Origin: Mytilinidion resinicola
Taxonomy: Eukaryota; Ascomycota; Dothideomycetes; Mytilinidiales; Mytilinidiaceae
Length of the DNA stretch: 64,000 nucleotides
Direction: 5' to 3'
Assembly (NCBI RefSeq): GCF_010093595.1
Contig: NW_022985438.1
Location: 1,946,785-2,010,784 of the forward strand
In this document: positions 1 through 9,184 of the stretch, in pieces
How the letters are laid out: each line of letters begins with the position of its first letter
Position numbering within the stretch: the first letter of the stretch is position 1
Made by a program: the position numbers and the translations under genes
Notes under the pieces: generated by a model
The model's database searches: none
What the model was told of the DNA's origin: nothing
The model's input: the letters and a program-made list of their open reading frames with translations, nothing else

Positions 1-1833
1 TCGGCTGCGCTTGCTAGCGCGACCCCGCAATCGGATCTGAAGGTGGGCCAGGCCCCGGCGTTGCCAGGCCTTGCAGCAAACCCCACCACCGACATGCAGC
101 TGGCCGTCGCCGACCCAGAAAACCCTGTCGACACTCAGACTACCACCAACGTCGATGTCTCCATGCAGAACATCGCCGAGACTCAAACTACCACCAGCGC
201 CGATGTCTCCATGCAGAACATCGCCGAGACTCAGGCCACCACCAGCGCCGATGTCCTCATACAAAACACCAGCGACAAATTCCCGCAGACTCCTAAGGCG
301 GTGTCCAAGCCAGACCTCAGTGAACCCCGCCAGGATGAGAAACTGCCTCAGACTCCTGGAGCGTTCCCCGAGTCCAACGACGCCGCGCACCTCCTTGGAG
401 GCATTGTTCAAGCCCACTCTATGGTCCCGCAGACTCCTATTGATAACGACATGTCCACTCTCGAGGATGCCCCTCCCCGGAAGTCGGTTGGATTTCACGA
501 GAATGCGTTCAAACTGGACCCGACAGACCCGACTAAGAAAGAGCACGCGGTCCTGGAACAGATGCACTACCTCTATGACGATATCGCTATTATCGAGCAA
601 GCCGAAAACCGGTTCAAGGATCAACCCCCACGACTTGACTATCCCGTCGAACCCGTGGATGAGACCGAGCTGGAAGATTTTGTGGGCGGATTTTTGTCCG
701 AGGGCAAAAAATCACCGTACTACTTCTCCCATCTGATCGATCAGTCTCCAAAGAAGGCTGACGAAGACGACGACGACTCTACGCTGCTGGGCACTGTCAC
801 TCGAGACTTCAAAGAATGGCACTGGAACACCGTATCGGGGGTAGAGATGTCTGACAAGAAGCGAAAGGTGAAGGATGAGGAAGCGCGACTTGAGTTTCTG
901 AAGAAAGAAAAGGAAGCCAAGCGAAAGGCAGAAGAGGACGCCCGGCGAAAGGCTGAGGCAGAGGAAGCCGCGGAAAAACAGAGACTCCTCGAGCAAGCTG
1001 CGCGCGAAGCTGCAGAAGCTGCGGAGAAAGCTAGGAAGGCTGCTCGACCGCTTATCAACCGGATTTCAAAGGAGGCCATGACTTCCATCGACGAGGCGGC
1101 GAAGAAAGGCCCGAACGGAGTGCACGCCTTGTTCCTCAAGGGCAGCAACTTCGGCAGCCTGCTTCCGAACAAGTTCGCCGGGGGAAACCCGCAGGCGTGG
1201 CTCGACGACGAAATTGTCAACACTTACCTGAAGTTACTGGCTGAGCGTGAGCAAAAGCTAGCAGGTTGGACCAAAGCGTCGGGACGCGGACCGCCAGTCC
1301 AGGCCATTGTCTCCCAGTGGTACCAGAACGTAAAGGGAAAGAACAAGGCCAAGATCGACGAGGATAAACCAGCATTCAACCCGAAAGAGTTCGACGGCGT
1401 GAAGAAATGGCACGCACGTGCAGGCCTTGGAGGCAAGCGAATTCTGGACACAAAGGTCATTCTTATTCCCATCTGCGAGGGAAACCACTGGCGCCTTTTG
1501 GCGATCAAACCGGAAGTTCGCGAAATTGAGCTCCTAGACAGCTTAAACCCCGCGAAGCGTGCGTACGAGCAGTACGTGCACCTAGCTCGCCGCTTCCTAG
1601 AGTTCGAACTAGGGGCCCTCTATGTGGCGGAAGAGTGGAAAGTTGTGCCGAATAGGTCCGGCCACCAGGCCAACGCGCGGGATTGTGGTGTTTTTACGGT
1701 CTTCAACGCCTTGGCGTTGGTGAAGGGAGTGGTGCCGGCCAACAAGGTCACGCCGGCACTGATGCTGCCGGCGCGCCTACAGTTGGCCGGCACCCTCCTT
1801 TCGGGGGGGTTCAAGGGGGAGTTCGAGTACTAG
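1..1833 (+). CDS. Ulp1/SENP-like cysteine protease, 5' end outside window
   Basis: The frame is open from base 1 to the TAG at 1831-1833, so the gene begins upstream of the window. The visible N-terminal part is low in complexity, with nearly three copies of a 16-residue repeat (TQTTTSADVSMQNIAE-like) and several PQTP motifs. A Lys/Glu/Ala-rich stretch around residues 270-345 looks like a long coiled coil. The last 220 residues read as a C48 peptidase: WLDDEIVNTYL resembles the substrate-groove motif of Ulp1, followed by His in NHW, Asp in LLDSL, Gln in GHQAN and Cys in DCGVF, the expected His-Asp-Gln-Cys order. Members of this family remove SUMO or related modifiers, or are amplified proteases with unknown targets in some fungi. 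Which applies here is unknown. The repetitive DNA downstream suggests an accessory locus, which is inference. Confidence 0.8.
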   Translation, partial: SAALASATPQSDLKVGQAPALPGLAANPTTDMQLAVADPENPVDTQTTTNVDVSMQNIAETQTTTSADVSMQNIAETQATTSADVLIQNTSDKFPQTPKAVSKPDLSEPRQDEKLPQTPGAFPESNDAAHLLGGIVQAHSMVPQTPIDNDMSTLEDAPPRKSVGFHENAFKLDPTDPTKKEHAVLEQMHYLYDDIAIIEQAENRFKDQPPRLDYPVEPVDETELEDFVGGFLSEGKKSPYYFSHLIDQSPKKADEDDDDSTLLGTVTRDFKEWHWNTVSGVEMSDKKRKVKDEEARLEFLKKEKEAKRKAEEDARRKAEAEEAAEKQRLLEQAAREAAEAAEKARKAARPLINRISKEAMTSIDEAAKKGPNGVHALFLKGSNFGSLLPNKFAGGNPQAWLDDEIVNTYLKLLAEREQKLAGWTKASGRGPPVQAIVSQWYQNVKGKNKAKIDEDKPAFNPKEFDGVKKWHARAGLGGKRILDTKVILIPICEGNHWRLLAIKPEVREIELLDSLNPAKRAYEQYVHLARRFLEFELGALYVAEEWKVVPNRSGHQANARDCGVFTVFNALALVKGVVPANKVTPALMLPARLQLAGTLLSGGFKGEFEY

Positions 1834-1940
1834 GCATAGCGACGGTGTTTTGAGCGTGGGTTTCGGGCCGGTTTTGTTTTTGTTTTGGCATGGCCTGCGG
1901 GCCCATTGGGGAAAAAACGAATTATGATTATTATACCCCA

Positions 1941-1960
1941 GGCCGGGCATTGGCCCGGCC
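1941..1960. other. GC-rich perfect hairpin downstream of the protease gene
   Basis: An 8-bp perfect inverted repeat (GGCCGGGC / GCCCGGCC) with a 4-base loop lies about 110 bp after the stop codon, just after an AT-rich stretch. It could fold in the 3' untranslated RNA. Its role is not known. Confidence 0.5.
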
Positions 1961-2059
1961 AATTTTGCATGTAACAACACTGTACAGTAGGAGAAGAAAA
2001 GATTCTTGATCAAATTCTGATGTGTTTTGGTGCATAGGTGATTTGAGAGGCTGTGGATT

Positions 2060-2515
2060 GAGGGATCACGTGGAGTTGGACGCGGAGGGGGCTGCAGTGT
2101 AAAAGAAGACGCTGGAAAGGGTGCGCGTAGGGGGGAAGTAGAAGACCCCTGTGCGTCTTCCTCTTTGCCTCCGCGTGCCTAATTTGGCATCTTTTTCTGC
2201 ATCACGTCCCCTCCGGTGTACCCCTTGCGTGCCTCCCTGCGTCTTCCGTTTGCCTACGCGTGCCCTCTTTAACACCTTCTTCTACCCTGCGTCCCCCTCT
2301 GTGTGACCCTCTACGTGGCCCTCTGCGTACTTCTCTGCGTGAACGTGGTGTAGAGAAAACTGCCAAATCAGCCACGCACAGGCAAAGGTGAAGACGCAAA
2401 GGGGGACTCAGAGGGGGCCGTAGCGTATAAAACCGTCACGCGGGCCAGGCAGAGGTGTGCATAGAGATGGACGCAAAGGGGGACGTAGAGGGTACTAAAA
2501 GAAGTAAAACGTAGA
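2060..2515. repeat. degenerate short-motif repeat patch with strand-switching G/C skew
   Basis: A loose motif related to CCCTCTGCGTCC recurs many times. About 2140-2345 it is written C-rich on the plus strand. About 2390-2515, and more weakly 2060-2140, it appears G-rich, so the same motif is in the opposite orientation. For example, the plus-strand CCCTCTACGT near 2308 is the complement of ACGTAGAGGG near 2484. No gene is seen; the small reading frames here are by-products. Confidence 0.55.
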
Positions 2516-2534
2516 GTGTCTAAACTGGGTCGTT

Positions 2535-4432
2535 GAAGTGAGCGTTTTGACACCGTAGGAATACTTCTGAGGCCCTCCTGGACGTACTAGGAATTCTAAA
2601 AATAGGATGTAAAGGACGGAACGCTGTGAATCTGAAGGTTTGTAATATGTGTGCTACATGATGCTGTATATTGGGCCATATGGAACAATGATGTGAATAG
2701 AGTTGGTTGTTCGAGCGTTTTGACAACATAGTAGCAGTTGTAAGACATCCCTACACGTACTAAGAGTTTTAAAACGGAATGTAAAGGTTCGGACACTGTG
2801 GATTGGAGGGTTGTTGTTCTAATGCTGTGAATCGAGACTTTTTGATCGAGGGTGCGAAATAAACGTGGTGTTTGGGCGTTTTGACAATATAGTAGCACTT
2901 GTGAGACACCTCTGCGCGTACTGCCGAGCTGAAATGCATGATGTAAAAGTTTGGACGCTGTAAATTGGAGGGCTACGGTTGGGATGCCGTGGATCGAGTG
3001 TTTTAATCGAGGGTTGTAAAATAAGCGTCGTGTTTGAGCATTTTGACACTATTGAAACACTCGTGAGACACCCCTACGCCTACTGACAAGCTGAGAAGCG
3101 TGATGTCAAATGCTGGACACTGTGAAGTGGACTGTTGCCTTTACGATGCCGTAAATGAAGTTGTTTATTCGAAGCTTCCAGTTGAGCGCTGCGTGTGAGC
3201 GTTTCGACAATATGAAAACACTCGTGAGACACCCCTACACCTACTGAGAAGTTGTGAGACACGATGTCAAAGACTAGACACTCTGAATTGGAGCGTTGCT
3301 CGGAGAGTAGTCCTGGATCGAGCTTTTGAGTCGACATCGTGAACTGCAGCTTGGGATTAAGTGCGCTGACACTACCCGAGCACTCTTGAGACCCCCCTGG
3401 ACGTATTGGAAAGCTCAAGAACAAGATGTAAAGTTCCGGACGTCGTGAATTGAAGCAGCGAATAGAGAGTAGTGCTGACACATAATTTTCGATCAAGGCC
3501 GTGAATCGAAGCTTTCGAATGAGTGCGCTACTATATCGGAAATCCTCGTGAGGTCCCTCCGGGCGTACTCACATGCTAAAGAACGAGATGTCAAGAACCA
3601 GACGCTTTAGATTGAAACATCGAATGGAGAGTAGTGCTGGCTCGGGATTTTTGATTGAGGCCGTGAATTGAAGCTTTAGATTAAGTGTGCCGCTACATCA
3701 GGAATACTCCTAAGACCCCCCTGAGCGTACTGGCAAGTTGAAAAGCGAGATGTCAAGAACCAGACGCTGTAGGTTGAAGCGTCGCTCGGAGAGTAGTGCT
3801 GGCTCGGGATTTGTGATCGAGATCCTGAAATGAAGCCGCTGAGTTGAGTGCGCTGCTATATCAGAAATACTCGTAAGACCCCCCAGGGCGTACTAGCAAG
3901 CTGAAGAATAAGATGTCAAGAACCGGACGCTATGAATTGAAGCATGGTTCGGAGAGAAGTGCAGGATCGAGCCTTTCAGTCGAGGCCCTGAAATGAAGCT
4001 GTAGTGTGAGTGCGCTGCTACATGATGGACACCTGTGAAGGCCCCTAGCACGAACTAAGAATCGAGAAGCAAGATGTAAAGAATTGCATCTTGTAGATTG
4101 GGCCACTGCTGTGGGAACCATGTTGATAGTACTAAAGTGCTTCTCCTCGTAATTGAGAGCTCGTATCTGAGCGCGCTGCTACATCACGAATACTCGTGAG
4201 ACCCTCCTGGACATACTCACAAGCTGGAGAACGAGATGTAAAGGACAGGACAGTGGGAAATAGAGCATTGCTCTGAGAGTGGCGTTAGGTTAAGATTTTG
4301 ATAGACGCCGTGAATTGAGGTGTTGGACTGATTGCGCTGCTACATCAAGAGTACTCGTGAGACCCTCTCGGACGTACTGAAAAGCTGAAGAACGAGATGT
4401 TAAGAACTCAACGACGTGAATTGAAGATGCTA
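2535..4432. repeat. degenerate tandem array, 162-bp period, about 12 units
   Basis: An anchor word (GATGT within GAACGAGATGTCAAGAACC-like sequence) recurs at 2606, 2778, 2940, 3102, 3263, 3425, 3587, 3749, 3912, 4073, 4235 and 4396. The spacings are 172, 162, 162, 161, 162, 162, 162, 163, 161, 162 and 161. Other blocks keep the same phase, such as CTCGTGAGACCCCC, GCGTACT and the GTGCGCTGCTACATCA block of the later units. Units are clearly diverged in sequence but almost invariant in length. Short minus-strand frames run through the array, but they shift frame between units and resemble no protein I know. Confidence 0.85.
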
Positions 4433-4718
4433 CGTGGAGTTGTCCGATATCATCACGGAGAAGCGTACCATTGTCCGCCCTTCTCCGAGTCTCAGCCGAG
4501 TCTTTAGGTATCCAAGTCATAGAATAAAAGAGCGCCATCGGCCCCTCGCAATCTCTTCGGCCGATTCATCTCGGCTCGGCCTTTGCTGCAGGCCGACCAG
4601 CCACAATTTCGTGGGCTGTAATACCTATACCCTCCCCCATCAGTCAACTCTTTTAATCTTATCAGATCATCTTCCCACCACCCCCCTTTCCCCCCCAACC
4701 ACCACAAAACCCACCAAA
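4433..4718 (+). promoter_or_regulatory. upstream region and CT-rich leader of the AIF-like gene
   Basis: The 162-bp array ends about 290 bp before the start codon. The last 60 bases are pyrimidine- and C-rich, typical of fungal leaders, and the start context ACCAAAATG is good. No clear TATA box was seen. Confidence 0.4.
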
Positions 4719-6065
4719 ATGCTCGCCGGCGCCATCATCATCACGAAATTCCTCGGCCTCGCCGTCTCAAAGCTTACGGACACCCTCTCCCGCTCGCTCG
4801 CCGCCCGCATCCACCGCCTAACCTACAGGTCCGCGGAAACTCCGAAAAACGTCGTTGTCATCGGCGCATCCTTCGCCGGCTACCATGCCGCACGGCTCTT
4901 AGCTAATTCGCTACCAAGCGGGTACCGCGTCGTCGTCGTCGAAAAGAACTCGCACTTTAACTTCACGTGGTCGTTCCCGCGGTTCTCAGTCGTGGGTGGA
5001 AACGAATGGAAAGCGTTTATCCCGTACAGCTCGTACCTCCGCGGGGCGCCAGAAGGCAGCTACGAGTTCATTCGCGACGCTGTAGATGATGTGAGTAAGA
5101 CAACGGTGGTTCTAAGGAGCGGACGAGAGATTGAGTATGAGTATCTTGTTGTGACGACGGGGTGCCAGGCGGATGCGCCGTCGAGGCTGAATGCGGAAGA
5201 GCGGGACGATGCGGTCAAGATTTTGAGAGGGCTGCAGGAGAAAATCCGGGAAGCGAGCGATTTCGTGGTTGTCGGGGGTGGGCCTGCGGGGGTGGAGCTG
5301 GCGACGGATGCGAAGGCGCTGTATCCAAAGAAGAATGTGACGTTGATTCATTCGCGTAAGCGGCTGTTGCATGCGTTTGGGAGCAGACTTCATGATACGG
5401 CGATGGAAGAGTTGAATAGGCTTGGTGTGAGAGTCGTGCTTGGGGAGAGGCCTGTTTTGACGGACGAGAGTAGTGGGAGTATAGCTCTTAGTAGTGGAGA
5501 GACGGTGGACTTCGACTTGGTGGTGAGTTCATGGCCGACCTTGCGACGATGGGTCCGCTTCTTAACTTTTGAAGGTCAAATGTACCGGCCAGAAACCGTC
5601 ATCGAGCGTTGTCGCGAAGTTGGCCCCAAACGCGATATCCCAATCAGGATATGTGAAAGTAAAACCAACGTTGCAGATCGAAGACGATGACTTGAGAAAC
5701 GTCTATGCTGCTGGCGATGTTGCAGAAGCTGGTGGATATGGCAATAGCCGATCTACCATGGAGCAGGCAACGGTTGTGGCAGACAACATCGTCCTAGCTA
5801 TCAAGGGAAAGCCTCTGATTAAGTATCATGCTCAATGGTGGGAGGGAGGCATTGAACTGACTCTTGGCCTCGTAAGTACTTATGCCAAGAGAACTAAGAG
5901 AACCTTGACTAATTGATAACATAGAACAAGAGCATGATGCATCTCGAAGATGGAAAGAGAGACATACAATTTAACAGGAAGTCGGCTGATATGGTAGGGA
6001 AATGTGCACAGTGCTGGAAATACTTCAATGCGGGACCGCTTCCTAATGCGGACCCAGTTGTATGA
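4719..6065 (+). CDS. AIF/AMID-like FAD-dependent NAD(P)H oxidoreductase
   Basis: Three exons, 4719-5522, 5575-5871 and 5925-6065, with introns of 52 and 53 nt, both phase 0, give 413 residues. The start ATG sits in a good context after a CT-rich leader. A hydrophobic N-terminal stretch (residues 3-20) suggests membrane association. The FAD-binding motif VVVIGASFAG is at about 45-54, the NAD(P)H-binding VVVGGGPAGVELA at about 184-196, and the second FAD motif NVYAAGDVAE at about 310-319. This is the layout of pyridine nucleotide-disulphide oxidoreductases of the AIF2/AMID/FSP1 group, single-subunit enzymes that pass electrons from NAD(P)H to quinone-type acceptors. Physiological acceptor and location cannot be read from the sequence. 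The first splice junction restores the family segment DLVVKCTGQ, which supports the model. Confidence 0.85.
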
Positions 6066-6558
6066 TGAACTTGCGTACTGGGAGGCCAAAAATGACTTGC
6101 TAGATCCCTGTCTAGCTACTCTGGTATTAAATGCTTTAATTAGGAAACAGAAACTCAAAGTGATGAGTTTTGATGAGTTATCGGATATTGCCCTCGGACG
6201 GTTTCAGAAGATATCTGAGTGCCAATGGACTTCCCGTGCACCCCTCTAGGTCTTCCTTAATCTATGCCATAGCCTCGAGTGTCAAGGTGGCGTGTGGGAG
6301 GATTCGCTATTTTTGACATTGCGGTCAGGTAGTTGTACGTCTAGGTATGACTCCGAGGCGCAGCATCGGCATGCTCTCAAGGTCCACTCACTTTCCTACT
6401 TTTCTTGACACTCTGAATTCATCTCATGCTTAAAACTTTGCACACTAGATTGGGGTCCACCGTATGAAAACTAGGACAAACAGAAAAAAGAAGAGTGACT
6501 TCTCTGAATTCTCTCGCAGGCTTAATCTCCTATAAACACATCCTCATGAGCCGAGAGC
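6066..6558. other. intergenic region, 493 bp
   Basis: No gene recognised. A possible acceptor (TTCTCTCGCAG, ending near 6522) lies shortly before the first ATG of the disrupted gene, so an upstream exon, for instance with a signal peptide, may have existed. Confidence 0.4.
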
Positions 6559-6691
6559 ATGACGAAAACATCCAACAACACCTGTGTATTCAATTTCGGC
6601 GGCGACCCTAAAACGAACACTAGTTCCTACATCGACGTAGCGGCGCTGGACGTAGGGTCGTTCATCTTACCGGAAGCCGACCTCCTAGGCT

Positions 6692-7605
6692 TTGTCACGG
6701 AATAAGGAGCTGTAGGCCGTGTACATGATGTATTGGATGATGATGATAGAGAAGAGAGAGAGATCTAGAGGAAGGTGAGGCTATATGCAAGAGGTGCTGT
6801 GCGCCTGCCGTAGCCCTCACCGCTATTTTCCTGACAGTTGCCGGCCCATAAGATAGCAGGCGTCCCCGTCTGCTGCCCATCAAAACAAGCTAAGAAGGAG
6901 GAGTAGGTGCTGTGAAGGGGCTTACACAGGCTGATAGCAGGCGTCCCCCTAGGCTGTGCAAGCGGTGTAAGGCGTAGAGGCGTCATGTGTAGCAGTCGTA
7001 CACCTTGTTCGTGAATGAAGTAGTTGATTGGTCGCTGGTAATAGAGGAATTCGCTGGGGTTGTAGAGGTTGTAGTGATGTCTTGTAGGGCTTGTTCGGTT
7101 GAGAGTCGACGACATCCGGGTGTTTGACGAACGTCGAGAGGGAACAGTATCCGGGTGTTTAACGCTGTGTCAACAGAGAGGGGGGGCCCCGCAGCGAGTG
7201 AACGTACGCGGGTTCGGTGGAGAAGCTGAGAAGTCCGGGTGTTTGACTAACCCTGCGTGTACACAGTGTCCGGGTGTTTGACTCTGCGGCGTGTGCTGGA
7301 TTGGAAAGAGGAAGTAGGGCTAGTACGCCGAAGTGGGTTGTGGACGTGGAGAAATCCGGGTTGCAAGCTGTGTAAGCCTCTTCACAGCACCTACTCCTCC
7401 TTCTTAGTTTGTTTTGATGGGCAGCAGACGGGGACGCCTGCTATCTTATGGGCCGGCAACTGTCAGGAAAATAGCGGTGAGGGCTACGGCAGGCGCACAG
7501 CACCTCTTGTATATAGCCTCACCTTCCTCTATATCTCTCTCTCTTCTCTATCATCATCATCCAATACATCACATACGCGGCCTACAGCTCCTTGTTCCGT
7601 GACAA
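6692..7605. mobile_element. 914-bp inverted-repeat (MITE/foldback-like) element
   Basis: The termini are TTGTCACGGAAYAAGGAGCT and its complement. The inverted arms are about 238 bp (6692-6929 and 7369-7605) and roughly 96% identical by eye. The flanks show a 4-bp direct repeat GGCT (6688-6691 and 7606-7609). Removing the element with one GGCT copy rejoins the surrounding reading frame. The core carries four or five copies of TCCGGGTGTTTGAC (starting 7115, 7150, 7234 and 7269, with a partial copy at 7355) and a repeated GATAGCAGGCGTCCCC in the left part (6852 and 6933). There is no transposase, so the element would be non-autonomous. The superfamily is unclear: a 4-bp duplication fits several less common groups and rules out none firmly. 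Confidence 0.75.
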
Positions 7606-8053
7606 GGCTTGCACGACGATTTTCAAGAACATCCAACATTGTGGCCTCGCAACTCAACCCAACACCCAATCTGGCTGTACTTCAAAGGCCCCAGACTTTC
7701 TACGGAATTGACAGTAACGCACCCTCTTGAGGTACTAGGCCGTAAACCATTCGAGCAATCTCTCGTTATTGAATCGTTTGAACTCGAATTGGTTGAAGCC
7801 GGTAGGGAGCCTGGGAAAGGTAGTATCGTAATGTGTAAGTTCTCCACGGTCTTGCTACTTCTGCAAATGAAGTTGCTAATTCCTCTCAGCGAATGTGAGC
7901 GCAGATCCGTTCTGGGCGTCGATTCTGCCATTTGCCTCAAAAAAGACGCACTTTATGGGCATGGAGGTGGCTGAGAACATGATTTGCACATTCCTCAAGA
8001 TCGGCGTTATGATGTATCAGTGGATCGTCCGCGGATTTTGGATGCGGGGCCTT

Positions 8054-8222
8054 ATCTTCCTGAGGATCTCGGATATATTGAAATACTATGAATTCTCCAA
8101 TCTTGACGGTTCCTCCTATGGAGAAATCGCTGCGGGGAGTTTCGACAGTTACGTTGACGAGTTATACCTTGCAGATGTTCGCAAAAGCCGAGAGAAGAAT
8201 ATGGAAGCCATTGTGCTGGGTG
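8054..8222 (+). repeat. 169-bp gene fragment copied from the neighbouring minus-strand gene
   Basis: This segment matches the reverse complement of about 10597-10766 with about six differences in 170 bases. Four of the six are C:G to T:A changes in this copy. It encodes the same peptide region in both places (ISDILxYYEFSNLDGSSYGE and following). The copy is inverted relative to its source and lies about 2.4 kb away. Taking out 8054-8222 makes the flanking frames continuous. Confidence 0.85.
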
Positions 8223-8621
8223 CTACTTCTAAGGACCAGCGCGTCGGCTGCAAAATACGCTCCGATCGAGGTTGGCGGCGAAGTTGTGAAGTCTGAGCTC
8301 CTGCATAGCGGCGTGTTTAGAAGTACCTGTTTCTGGGTTGAAGCACCTCCAGGAGGAGCAACTTGTGGCAATAGTCAAGAACATCCTATTGGCAACCAGA
8401 AGGGAGAAAGTAAAGGCTTTGTTATTGGGACTATTGTACCGTTAGCTTTGTTGGTCTTCGGCTCCCTGCTGTTGGCCGTGATATTAAGGAACCCGTTCCC
8501 GCGAGGCTGGTACCGTAAAGTCAGTCAAGGGGAGGAGGAAGATGATGATGGAGACTATGTGGGGAAGGGAGATTGGTTAATGGAGTTGGAGAGCGCCGCC
8601 GAAGCGTCAAAACAACCTTAG

Positions 8622-9184
8622 CAGTAACTTCAGCATGATAGCTGGCGGTAGAATCGGGTAGATACTGTTTCAGAGGCTAATTGTTAGGAGTTCCGGGCAA
8701 CTGCTCGTTCTCGTTAGCAACAATCAAGGTCTGAAAAGGTCTGAAAAGGTCCGAACCTTTGAGTCCCAGGCGACAACAGACAAGCCGTGCGAGAGGAGTC
8801 GAAGCGAAAATATCGAATCAAGGGTCCCGATGACACTAGCTAGCATATCCTTGTCAGTAAACACCAGTACATCATGCGATTTTGTAGATGAACGACTGAG
8901 GATAAGTTTGATTGATCATTTATGAAATGCTAACGCAAGAAGATACCGACCATGAACAGACACTCCTCTAAAAGACATTATTTTAGGAGCTCCGACTATG
9001 CTCGTGACAATAGGAAATCTACGAAATATCCATTCAATGTGATAAACAGGGTATTCATGATTAATTTTAAAGCCCGACCCGCAATCCATGCATCGTAATA
9101 CAAAAGGAGAACCAAAACCCGACGTGTAGACAAAGAAAACGGCTCTATGCCTCTTAACGCACCCCACTCATCCTACAGCCACCT
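8622..9184. other. intergenic region between convergent genes, 563 bp
   Basis: No gene is recognised. A short tandem GGTCTGAAAA doublet lies near 8731. The region probably holds the 3' end of the convergent minus-strand gene. Confidence 0.4.

Larger units (their letters stand above)
6559..8621 (+). pseudogene. disrupted gene for a probable single-pass membrane protein
   Basis: Three separated blocks join into one frame if two insertions are ignored. Block 1 runs from the ATG at 6559 to 6691. Block 2 is 7610-7834 followed by a phase-1 intron at 7835-7889. Block 3 is 7890-8053, and block 4 is 8223-8621. A 914-bp inverted-repeat element (6692-7605) with a 4-bp target duplication separates blocks 1 and 2 and brings a TAA after about 48 codons. 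A 169-bp segment copied from the downstream gene separates blocks 3 and 4 and shifts the frame. Block 4 encodes one strongly hydrophobic helix (GFVIGTIVPLALLVFGSLLL) followed by an acidic tail; the upstream part looks extracellular. I do not recognise the family. The locus is probably non-functional, unless an unusual splice removes both inserts. Confidence 0.65.

Noticed and set aside
3080..3496. 138-codon minus-strand frame inside the 162-bp array
   Set aside because: The frame is lost from unit to unit through single-base indels and no unit encodes a stable peptide, so a repeat protein is unlikely.
6765..7115. 116-codon minus-strand frame in the inverted-repeat element, and its near copy at 7257-7730
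   Set aside because: Both arise from the two inverted arms; there is no transposase motif, so I do not call an encoded protein.
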